In this document: piece after piece, positions 6,618 through 14,126 of the stretch
How the letters are laid out: every line of letters starts with the position of its first letter
Numbering within the stretch: the first letter of the stretch is position 1
From: Crocinitomicaceae bacterium
GTDB lineage: Bacteria > Bacteroidota > Bacteroidia > Flavobacteriales_D > Crocinitomicaceae
DNA: 64,000 nucleotides
Assembly (NCBI GenBank): GCA_020436025.1
Contig: JAGQYP010000007.1
Coordinates: forward strand, 1-64,000
Reading direction: 5' to 3'
Position numbers and translations under genes: made by a program
Notes under the pieces: model-generated
Seen by the model: only the letters and a program-made list of their open reading frames with translations
What the model was told of the DNA's origin: nothing
The model's database searches: none

Positions 6618-8284
6618 TGGAAAAAATAACTCCCGTAAATAGATTGTTTCGTCTGCTGAAACCAGACAGCAAAGAGATCAGAAATGTCTACGTATATGCT
6701 ATTTTCAACGGACTTGTCGCATTAACACTACCTCTTGGGATTCAAGCCATTGTGAATTTGATCCAAGGTGGAAGCGTGAGTACATCCTGGATTGTATTGG
6801 TTTGTATTGTGGTTTTTGGTGTGGCTGCCTCAGGATTATTGAGGATTGCACAACTTCGAATTACTGAAAACTTGCAACAGAAAATCTTTACCAGAGCAGC
6901 TTTTGAATTTGCTTATCGAATTCCAAAGATCAAATTGGAGGAACTCTATAACAAATATGCTCCGGAATTAATGAACCGGTTTTTTGATGTGATTTCCATT
7001 CAAAAAGGGCTTTCCAAAATATTGATTGATTTCTCTGCGGCAGGATTGCAAGTGATTTTTGGTCTATTGCTCCTATCCTTTTACCATCCTTTTTTCATCA
7101 TTTTCTCTCTGATTTTGATCGCTTTAGTCTTTGCTATTTTCAGATTTACCTCCAAAAGAGGATTACTAACAAGCTTAAGAGAATCCAAATACAAATATGA
7201 AGTGGTTTACTGGTTGGAAGAAATCGCGCGAACCTCGAATGCATTCAAATTGGCTGGTAAAACAAGCCTACACCTGGAAAAAACAGACAAAAATGTAGGG
7301 AATTATCTAAGAGAAAGAGAAGCGCACTTTAAAGTTTTGGTGAGACAATACTACTTGTTAATCATTTTTAATGTGGTAGTTGCTTCCGGATTGTTGGCAT
7401 TAGGTGGAATTTTGGTGATGGAGCAATTGATGAATATTGGTCAGTTCATCGCAGCAGAGATCATCGTGCTTTTGATCATGAACTCCGTTGAAAAGCTGAT
7501 TGTGAGTTTGGAAACCATTTACGATGTATTGACTTCAGTAGAAAAAATAGCGCAAGTAACTGACTTGGAAATTGAAAATGAAGACGGGATCGACTTGCAA
7601 AAGGAATGTGATCATTGTGGCTTAAGCGTAAAACTTGAAAGACTTTCATTTGCTTATCCGGAGCAAGAAGTCAATACCCTGAAAAGCGTTGATTTGGAAA
7701 TTGAGTCTGGTGAAAAAATTGTGATTGCAGGTGAAAATGGTTCCGGAAAAAGTACCCTTCTTCAAATCATTGGATCTCTTTACGTTCCAACGGAAGGAAT
7801 GATTTTTTACAATAATGTGAGTCAGTCAAGTCTGGATCTCTGTTCCGTGCATACCACAATTGGAGACGCCATCAGCCAGGAAGATTTATTTGAAGGAACG
7901 ATCGTAGAGAATATCACCATGGGTCGTCCGGCGGCTTCAATAGAGAACGTGAAATGGGCCATTGAGAAGCTCGGATTGGGCGATTATGTTTCCCATTTAC
8001 CCAAAGGTTATGATACCATTTTAGATCCAACTGGAAGAAAAATTCCAAGATCGATTAGTCAGAAATTACTCCTGGCAAGAAGCATTGTCATCAAACCAAA
8101 ATTACTGCTACTGGAAGATGCCTTCGAGCATTTTGAGGTGGAAGAAAGACAAAGAATTGTCGATTTTCTGACAGACAAAGAAAATGAATGGACCATGGTC
8201 GCGGTATCCTCGGATCCTTATTTATCAAGTAAAGTAGATCGGGTATTGATCATGAAAGAAGGTAAAATACTGAATCCAAAATAA
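6617..8284 (+). CDS. ABC exporter (membrane domain fused to degenerate ATPase domain)
   Basis: 555 aa: a six-helix exporter domain (about 20-290) followed by a nucleotide-binding domain (about 330-555). Walker A is intact (GENGSGKST, 372-380) and the Q-loop region ISQED is present. The remaining motifs depart from canon. The LSGGQ signature position reads IPRSI (476-480), Walker B ends in Glu-Asp (E500-D501) instead of Asp-Glu, and the switch histidine is replaced in the VSSDP segment. It lacks a C39 peptidase domain. It lies between TetR and HlyD/TolC partners, so it should be the inner-membrane motor of a type I-like tripartite exporter. ATP hydrolysis may be slow or unusual. Confidence 0.88.
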   Translation: MEKITPVNRLFRLLKPDSKEIRNVYVYAIFNGLVALTLPLGIQAIVNLIQGGSVSTSWIVLVCIVVFGVAASGLLRIAQLRITENLQQKIFTRAAFEFAYRIPKIKLEELYNKYAPELMNRFFDVISIQKGLSKILIDFSAAGLQVIFGLLLLSFYHPFFIIFSLILIALVFAIFRFTSKRGLLTSLRESKYKYEVVYWLEEIARTSNAFKLAGKTSLHLEKTDKNVGNYLREREAHFKVLVRQYYLLIIFNVVVASGLLALGGILVMEQLMNIGQFIAAEIIVLLIMNSVEKLIVSLETIYDVLTSVEKIAQVTDLEIENEDGIDLQKECDHCGLSVKLERLSFAYPEQEVNTLKSVDLEIESGEKIVIAGENGSGKSTLLQIIGSLYVPTEGMIFYNNVSQSSLDLCSVHTTIGDAISQEDLFEGTIVENITMGRPAASIENVKWAIEKLGLGDYVSHLPKGYDTILDPTGRKIPRSISQKLLLARSIVIKPKLLLLEDAFEHFEVEERQRIVDFLTDKENEWTMVAVSSDPYLSSKVDRVLIMKEGKILNPK

Positions 8285-8291
8285 TTGAGTT

Positions 8292-9650
8292 ATGTTAAAC
8301 ATTTCAAAACATTCAGTAAAGCAAGAGATTGACAAGGAAAACTTGAAATCTCTAAGAGAAGTAGAAAGCAAAGTTTCCAAAAAGGTATTGCGCAGGATGT
8401 TGTATTCTTTCAGCGCCGTTCTCTTAATAATTTTGTTTCTCCCGTGGACGCAAACCATACAATCGGATGGGAATGTTACCACTTTGAAGCCAGATCAAAG
8501 ACCACAAACCATTCATTCCATTATTGCAGGAAGAATAGAAAAATGGTTTGTCATGGAAGGTGATTTTGTGAAGAAAGGGGATACTATTCTGTTCATTTCA
8601 GAGATCAAGGATGAATACTTTGATCCCAATTTGCTTTCACGAACGGAAGAGCAATTACAATCAAAAGAATTGTCGGTAAAATCCTATTTCGAAAAAGTAC
8701 AAGCATTGGATAGCCAGATTGATGCTTTGGAAAGGAATTCATTACTCAAATTGGAACAGCTCAAAAACAAACTGATTCAGGCCAAACTAAAAGTGAAGTC
8801 GGATAGTATTGATTTGGTTGCAGCAGCAACAAATGAAAAAATTGCAGAACAGCAATACGATCGTTTGAAAGAGCTATATGATCAGGGATTAAAATCTAAA
8901 ACCGATCTTGAAAACAGAAATCTCAAACTGCAAGAAGCACAAGCTAAAAAGATTTCCGCTGAAAACAAGTTCCTGACTAGTCAGAATGAGGTCATCAATG
9001 CGCAAGTGGATTTGAATTCGATTCAGGCAGAATTCCAGAATAAAATCTCAAAGGCGGAATCAGATAAATTCACAGCCCTTTCAAGCATGTACGATGCAGA
9101 AGCAGTAGTAACCAAACTCCAAAATCAGTACATGAATTATTCGGTACGAACAGGCATGTACTACATTACAGCCCCTCAGGATGGGTATGTTACCAAAGCC
9201 ATTCAGCAAGGTATTGGAGAAACGGTAAAAGAAGGGGCTTCCATCGTGAGCATCATGCCTGCAGATTATGAATTAGCAGTTGAAATGTACATACGACCTA
9301 TTGATCTTCCGCTAATGGAAAAAGGACAGCATGTTCGAATTCAATTTGACGGTTGGCCTGCAATTGTCTTCTCAGGATGGCCCAATACCAGTTATGGAAC
9401 CTACGGAGGAACGGTCTATGCGATAGATAATTTTATCAGTGAAAATGGGAAATACAGAGTTTTGGTGGCTCCAGATCCAAATGATCCACCTTGGCCAAAA
9501 GCATTAAGAGTAGGTTCCGGGACAAGAGCCATGGTCATGCTGAAAGATGTACCTGTTTGGTATGAACTCTGGAGGAAAATCAATGGATTCCCGCCGGAGT
9601 ACTATCATACTGAATCCAATTCGGACCATACAAAAAAGGAGAAAAAATGA
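8292..9650 (+). CDS. HlyD-family periplasmic adaptor
   Basis: 452 aa. One membrane helix at about 36-52, a biotinyl-lipoyl-like half (IIAGRIEKWFVMEGDFVKKGD, about 77-98), a long coiled coil rich in Lys/Glu/Gln (about 110-285), the second lipoyl half (ITAPQDGYVTKAIQQGIGETV) and a beta-barrel C-terminal part. This is the membrane-fusion protein of a tripartite exporter. It starts 7 bases after the ABC gene and its stop overlaps the TolC-like gene (ATGA). Confidence 0.92.
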   Translation: MLNISKHSVKQEIDKENLKSLREVESKVSKKVLRRMLYSFSAVLLIILFLPWTQTIQSDGNVTTLKPDQRPQTIHSIIAGRIEKWFVMEGDFVKKGDTILFISEIKDEYFDPNLLSRTEEQLQSKELSVKSYFEKVQALDSQIDALERNSLLKLEQLKNKLIQAKLKVKSDSIDLVAAATNEKIAEQQYDRLKELYDQGLKSKTDLENRNLKLQEAQAKKISAENKFLTSQNEVINAQVDLNSIQAEFQNKISKAESDKFTALSSMYDAEAVVTKLQNQYMNYSVRTGMYYITAPQDGYVTKAIQQGIGETVKEGASIVSIMPADYELAVEMYIRPIDLPLMEKGQHVRIQFDGWPAIVFSGWPNTSYGTYGGTVYAIDNFISENGKYRVLVAPDPNDPPWPKALRVGSGTRAMVMLKDVPVWYELWRKINGFPPEYYHTESNSDHTKKEKK

Positions 9651-11032
9651 AGACATTAATGTTTTTTCTATTTCTAATTCCAGTTAGCCTTTTAGGTCAG
9701 AACGTACTGACTTACGAAGAGTTTAACTCCATTGTCAAAGAAAATCATCCCTTGGCTAAGAGCGCAGAATTAAGAGCCTTGAGCGGTCAGTATCAGCTGA
9801 AATATGCCAAAGGAAATTTTGACGCCAAGATCTTTTCAGACATCGATCAAAAGTACTTTGACGAAAAGAAATATTATAGTCTGATGAATTCAGGTTTGTC
9901 CGTGCCCGCTTGGTTTGGAGTCGAAGTAAAAGCTGGATATGAGCACAATGTTGGAACCAATGTCAGTCGCCAGAACATAACACCAGCAGCTGGATTGTGG
10001 TACGCAGGCATCTCTGTTCCACTTGGTCAAGGTTTATTGATTGATGAAAGAAGAGTAGAGCTCAGAAAAGCTCGGTTGACACAAGAAATCTCAAAACAAG
10101 AACAGGTATTGTTAATGAACGACCTACTCTACGAAGCAGGAATCGCGTATTGGAATTGGTTTGAGGCCTACAACGATTTGCAAGTTTATCAAGAAGCTGT
10201 GCAGTTGACTCAAGATCGCTTTAACGCTGTATTCAACGAGGCTAAAAGTGGAAACAGACCCTATATTGATACTTTGGAAGCTGGAATTCAACTCCAAAAT
10301 CGAAAATTAGCCCTTCAAGAGGCTGAATTAAAATTTAAAAATACTGGGCTGAAATTGACAGTCTATCTTTGGGCGGAAGGATTTATTCCACTTGAATTAC
10401 AAACCGGTACGGTACCCCCTAAAAGGAATGATCTTTCGATTAATGAAGTGGCGGAAGCATTTTTACTAAGTGCAGATACAGTCAGTTTAAGTCACCCAGA
10501 AATTTTCAGAACCAATTTCAAAATCGATCAACTTGAGCTGGATAAAAGATGGAAAATTGAGCAATTCATTCCGAAAGTTCGCATCAATTATAATTTCCTT
10601 ACTGAGCCTTTTGGGGGACAAATGTTTCCGGACTATTCCATTAATAATTATAAATGGGGATTAAATTTCTCAATGCCTATAAGTTTTGCGAAAGAACGAC
10701 AAGCCTACAATTTGGCTAAAGTGAAGCTTCAAACTGCCGAACTGGAGCTGGAAACCAAAAGAAAATTGATTGAAACCAAAGCTTTAAGCGCCATCAATAA
10801 ATGGCAAACTACAAAGAGTCAGGTGGAATTGTATCGAAGAACAGTTTCCGATTATTTGAAGTTATTGGAAGGAGAAAGAACCATGTTTCAAACAGGAGAA
10901 AGTTCTTTATTTATGGTCAATTCCAGAGAATTGGGTTATATCAATGCTCAAATAAAATTAATTGAGTTGATCACTAAAAACCATATGGCGGAACTGGAAA
11001 CGAATTATGTTTTTGGGGTTTTAGGAAAATAA
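9647..11032 (+). CDS. TolC-family outer-membrane efflux protein
   Basis: 461 aa with a signal peptide (cleavage near SLLGQN). The helical repeats typical of TolC proteins appear twice, for example LRKARLTQEISKQEQVLLM and LAKVKLQTAELELETKRKL. Forms the outer-membrane channel for the ABC/HlyD pair. Start ATG overlaps the HlyD stop by 4 bases. Confidence 0.9.
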   Translation: MKTLMFFLFLIPVSLLGQNVLTYEEFNSIVKENHPLAKSAELRALSGQYQLKYAKGNFDAKIFSDIDQKYFDEKKYYSLMNSGLSVPAWFGVEVKAGYEHNVGTNVSRQNITPAAGLWYAGISVPLGQGLLIDERRVELRKARLTQEISKQEQVLLMNDLLYEAGIAYWNWFEAYNDLQVYQEAVQLTQDRFNAVFNEAKSGNRPYIDTLEAGIQLQNRKLALQEAELKFKNTGLKLTVYLWAEGFIPLELQTGTVPPKRNDLSINEVAEAFLLSADTVSLSHPEIFRTNFKIDQLELDKRWKIEQFIPKVRINYNFLTEPFGGQMFPDYSINNYKWGLNFSMPISFAKERQAYNLAKVKLQTAELELETKRKLIETKALSAINKWQTTKSQVELYRRTVSDYLKLLEGERTMFQTGESSLFMVNSRELGYINAQIKLIELITKNHMAELETNYVFGVLGK

Positions 11033-11044
11033 AAATTTTGTGCT

Positions 11045-11362
11045 ATGATTTTATTAAGAATATCATCTTCGGAACGCAGTAAAATAGAGGAAATAGCTGC
11101 TTTATTGCTCGAAAAACATTTAATAATAGATGTTAATGTCAAGCAAAACATTGAGAGATGGAATTTGGTGATGAACAAGATTCAAAAATCTTCCATTTAT
11201 TTACTTACTGGTAAAACACGCGCCAATCTTTTCAGCAAAATTGATGAAATGTTGAAAGAAAAATATGGTGAAAACATGCCTGAACTGTATTCACTCCCTA
11301 TCGTTAACATGGATTGGCAGCAAGCGGATGAACTGCAAAAATTCATTCCGCCCAATAGTTGA
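11045..11362 (+). CDS. CutA-like protein
   Basis: 105 aa, the size of a CutA1 domain. The core resembles CutA: a first half with AALLLEKHLIIDVNV, a KTRANLFSKIDEMLKEKYGEN helix and the PELYSLPIVNMDWQQAD segment (CutA consensus: PEIIALPI...Y..W). CutA proteins form trimers; the old link to divalent-cation tolerance is debated. The gene follows the TolC-like gene by 12 bases, so it is probably the last gene of the exporter operon, an unusual partner. The N-terminal part is divergent, so the family call is good but not certain. Confidence 0.7.
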   Translation: MILLRISSSERSKIEEIAALLLEKHLIIDVNVKQNIERWNLVMNKIQKSSIYLLTGKTRANLFSKIDEMLKEKYGENMPELYSLPIVNMDWQQADELQKFIPPNS

Positions 11363-11412
11363 AATTAAGATCAAACTATTCTGATTATCACTCCATTTAT
11401 CTGCCCTGAAAT

Positions 11413-11446
11413 AAAAAAACCCAACCAAACGGGCGTTTAGTTGGGT
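11413..11446 (-). terminator. Rho-independent terminator downstream of the MFS gene
   Basis: Inverted repeat ACCCAACCAAACG (11419-11431) and CGTTTAGTTGGGT (11434-11446) with one mismatch. On the minus strand it is followed by seven T residues (11419-11413). It would end minus-strand transcripts about 160 bases after the MFS stop codon; there is no T-run for the plus strand. Confidence 0.75.
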
Positions 11447-11457
11447 AAGGTCAAAAA

Positions 11458-11541
11458 TTAATTCATTCTCCTTACCAGTGACAGTTGCTTGTTGCTTTGA
11501 GATCGAGTTGCAGGTAAGACGAATCTTGAAAGTTTACTCAT
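11458..11541 (-). CDS. Possible 27-aa basic peptide before the terminator
   Basis: An ATG-started frame of 27 codons encodes a peptide with seven Lys/Arg residues and no acidic residue (for example LSRFVLPATRSQSNKQL). It ends 12 bases before the terminator stem and fills half of the 3' tail of the MFS transcript. There is no clear promoter of its own. It may equally be untranslated. Confidence 0.25.
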   Translation of the reverse strand: MSKLSRFVLPATRSQSNKQLSLVRRMN

Positions 11542-11605
11542 GCAAAGATGTCTTAATTTTTTGAGGCTTGAATTAAGAGAGAATAAAAGATGGGTTATGC
11601 TTTTG

Positions 11606-12835
11606 TTAATTCTCAGTAGGGGCTGCCTCCGATTTGGTCCCAAAAGCGATGAATACAGCCACCAATGGAAAAGCAGCATAGATCCAGTAGGCATAAGATC
11701 CAATCCAACCATAAAGTGCTGCTGAAACTAAAGGGAAAGAAGCCATTGCGAAAGAATGAATGGAATCTGAAACACCCATGGTTTCTCCTTGTTTTTGAGG
11801 ATTCGCATGCTGAGCTATCACAGAATTGAAAGTTGGAAAGGAAAGCGACAAGCCTAGATTCATGATGTAATAAAAACTAATGAAAACCCATAGATTGCTG
11901 GTCAAGGTGATACAAAACAATCCAATGAATACACCAGACAATCCAATTTTCAAAGTATTGTACTCGCCAAACCATCTTACAAACATTCTAGAAACAACCG
12001 CCTGATTAAAAGAAAGAAACAACCCGACAACCAACATGAAGAAGCCTAATTCTTGTTTGTTGAAATCAAATAAATCAATAAGATATAATGCGATTGAACC
12101 AATATAACAAGCCACTGTAGTTGAAAAAAGCAACTTCAATAAAAAGATTCTCTTCAGAAATGGCGAAATGTTTAATTCTCGAATCCTTTTGATCAGAAAG
12201 AGATTTTTGACAATTCTTTGTTTGCCCGCAGGACTCCTTTTTTCTTCAGGATGCGATTCTTTCAACCAAAAAAAGATGGCAATTAAAGTCACCGTTGAAA
12301 TAGCTATTGCAGTGACCATGGTTCCCAGATAGCCCCAAGAGGAAGAGGCAGTTAACCCACCTAAACCTGGCCCGACGATCAACCCAATACCAGCAATTCC
12401 TCCTAAATAACCAAAAACGGAAGCTTTTTCTTTGGAAGTGGTAATATCTGCCACGTAGGCGTTGGTTACAGAAGCATTTCCACCTGTAATTCCGTCCAAA
12501 ATTCTTGAAAATGCAATTACCCAAAGTGCAATTGAAAAACCAAATAGCTGCTGATCCTTTGGAAGATAAAGGGCAAATACAAAAACAAACCAACTTAAAA
12601 GAGTTCCTGCTTGACTCACCAGCAAAACTGGCTTTCTTCCCATGTGATCTGACAATGCACCTAAAAAAGGTGCGCCAAAAAACTGAAATGCGGAATAGAA
12701 GGTTAGCAAAAGTCCGTAAAACCATTCCGGAGCCCCATAATCTTTTACAACAAATGGAAGAATAGGCATCAGAATACTGAAGCCTAATACATTCACAAAA
12801 GTGAGTAAAAATGCTGGGACGAGTTTTTGAAACAT
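11606..12835 (-). CDS. MFS transporter, DHA1/TetA-like subgroup
   Basis: 409 aa with 12 expected membrane helices. The loop 2-3 signature GALSDHMGRKPVLL (about 59-72) and the motif C-like GIAGIGLIVGPGLGG region (about 145-160) are those of drug/proton antiporters related to TetA. Likely exports a small molecule across the inner membrane; the substrate is not visible. The -7 word ends only 5 bases before the ATG, so the mRNA is probably leaderless or nearly so. Confidence 0.88.
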   Translation of the reverse strand: MFQKLVPAFLLTFVNVLGFSILMPILPFVVKDYGAPEWFYGLLLTFYSAFQFFGAPFLGALSDHMGRKPVLLVSQAGTLLSWFVFVFALYLPKDQQLFGFSIALWVIAFSRILDGITGGNASVTNAYVADITTSKEKASVFGYLGGIAGIGLIVGPGLGGLTASSSWGYLGTMVTAIAISTVTLIAIFFWLKESHPEEKRSPAGKQRIVKNLFLIKRIRELNISPFLKRIFLLKLLFSTTVACYIGSIALYLIDLFDFNKQELGFFMLVVGLFLSFNQAVVSRMFVRWFGEYNTLKIGLSGVFIGLFCITLTSNLWVFISFYYIMNLGLSLSFPTFNSVIAQHANPQKQGETMGVSDSIHSFAMASFPLVSAALYGWIGSYAYWIYAAFPLVAVFIAFGTKSEAAPTEN

Positions 12836-12840
12836 GGCGG

Positions 12841-12848
12841 CAAAGGTA
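12841..12848 (-). promoter_or_regulatory. Promoter -7 element of the MFS gene, 5 bases from the ATG
   Basis: TACCTTTG on the minus strand is an exact TANNTTTG match. Its last base is separated from the ATG at 12835 by five bases. With a start site a few bases after the -7 word the 5' untranslated region would be 0-3 bases. Confidence 0.6.
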
Positions 12849-12864
12849 GGGGATAATTGATGAA

Positions 12865-12896
12865 ATGATGTTATGATGCTATGATATTATGAGCTT
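12865..12896. repeat. Degenerate 8-bp tandem repeat (ATGATGTT type), 4 copies
   Basis: ATGATGTT, ATGATGCT, ATGATATT, ATGAGCTT in direct succession, starting 16 bases upstream of the MFS -7 element. It covers the region where a -33 element would lie. Confidence 0.6.
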
Positions 12897-13026
12897 GTAC
12901 TTTTATATGTTAATTGAGTAATGGGAATTTCGCACTTTGTAAATCGTACTTTTCTGGTTTGCTGGTATATGGATTTTGTAAATAGAATAGTCCAGTTTCC
13001 AGAAATCTAGATATCCAGCAATCCAA

Positions 13027-13057
13027 TTTGAACAAATCCAGACTTTTTCTATTTTTA
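13027..13057 (+). promoter_or_regulatory. Probable promoter of the alkane-monooxygenase-like gene
   Basis: TTTG at 13027-13030, 19-base spacer, then TATTTTTA at 13050-13057, one mismatch from TANNTTTG, 10 bases before the ATG. Confidence 0.45.
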
Positions 13058-13067
13058 GGTAAGCATA

Positions 13068-14126
13068 ATGAATTCTGTCAGCAAAACATATAAGTGGGAG
13101 TATTTGCTCATTTTGTCATTACCCATTAGCGTGGTCGTAAATTTGCTTTACGATGGGTGGTTTTCCTTTCTATCGCTTGCAATCTTCTTTGTTTTGGTTC
13201 CCTTGCTGGAGTTGATTCTTCCTTCCAATCATGATAATGTATCCAAGGATTTGGAGGAGAAAGTAGCCAATGACAAGTTTTACGATGTTATGTTACTCAT
13301 TAGTTTGCCTATTCAATATGGGGTTTTGGTTTTTTACCTATTTCAATGTTCTAAAAATCCAACTTTCAACGCGGATTGGGCAGGCAACACCGTGGCTGCT
13401 GGACTCATGTGCGGTGTGGTTGGGATAAATATTGGACATGAGCTGGGTCATCGGGAAAACAAATGGCAAAGACTGGTTGGAGAACTCTTACTTCTTTCTT
13501 CATTGAACACACATTTCCTGCCCTACCACAATTATGTCCACCACAAAGAAGTAGCGACACCTAAAGATGCAGCAACAGCTCGACTGAATGAACCTCTTTA
13601 CATTTTTTGGATTCGCTCTCACTTCTCCGGATATTTCTATGCCTGGCAAGTTGAAAATCGACTCTCAGCTGACGCTCGAGGAACTAAATATAGCCTCAAA
13701 AATAGGATGGTCGTGTATACGATTTGGAATGTTATGCTTTTAGTTGGAATCTATTTAAGTTTGGGGTGGTTTGCCTTTGTTTCATTTTTAATTGCAGCTG
13801 TAATCGGTATTTTACTTCTGCAAACCGTCAATTACATCGAGCACTATGGTTTGCTCAGAAAACAAAATGATCAAGGTCGCTATGAACGGGTACGCTATTG
13901 GCATTCTTGGAATAGTGATCATATTATTGGTCGACTATTATTGTTCAATTTGTCTCGGCATTCAGACCATCACTACAAAGCTTCCAAACCTTATCAAATA
14001 TTGGATTCCATTGAAAACGCCCCTCAAATGCCAACCGGATATCCTGGGATGATGTTACTGTCTTTTCTGCCTCCCATTTTCTTTGCGATAGTGAATAAGA
14101 AAATAAAGCAATTTGATTACCGTTAG
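13068..14126 (+). CDS. alkB: AlkB-type membrane non-heme di-iron monooxygenase
   Basis: 352 aa, slightly shorter than typical AlkB (about 400). Histidine boxes are HELGH (124-128), HNYVHH (154-159, followed by VATPKDAATA), NYIEHYG (255-261) and the SRHSDHH segment (297-302), with hydrophobic helices between. These are the iron ligands of alkane 1-monooxygenases, which oxidise the terminal carbon of n-alkanes using a rubredoxin. No rubredoxin gene is nearby. Box 2 has V where alkane hydroxylases usually have G (HNxGHH), and the usual LQRH before box 4 is LSRH, so the substrate may be different. Its stop codon overlaps that of the converging phosphatase remnant. Confidence 0.85.
   Translation: MNSVSKTYKWEYLLILSLPISVVVNLLYDGWFSFLSLAIFFVLVPLLELILPSNHDNVSKDLEEKVANDKFYDVMLLISLPIQYGVLVFYLFQCSKNPTFNADWAGNTVAAGLMCGVVGINIGHELGHRENKWQRLVGELLLLSSLNTHFLPYHNYVHHKEVATPKDAATARLNEPLYIFWIRSHFSGYFYAWQVENRLSADARGTKYSLKNRMVVYTIWNVMLLVGIYLSLGWFAFVSFLIAAVIGILLLQTVNYIEHYGLLRKQNDQGRYERVRYWHSWNSDHIIGRLLLFNLSRHSDHHYKASKPYQILDSIENAPQMPTGYPGMMLLSFLPPIFFAIVNKKIKQFDYR

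Noticed and set aside
11542-11712. Upstream extension of the 27-aa frame overlapping the MFS end
   Set aside because: It runs through the MFS coding sequence in another frame and is composed of residues expected from out-of-frame membrane-protein codons.
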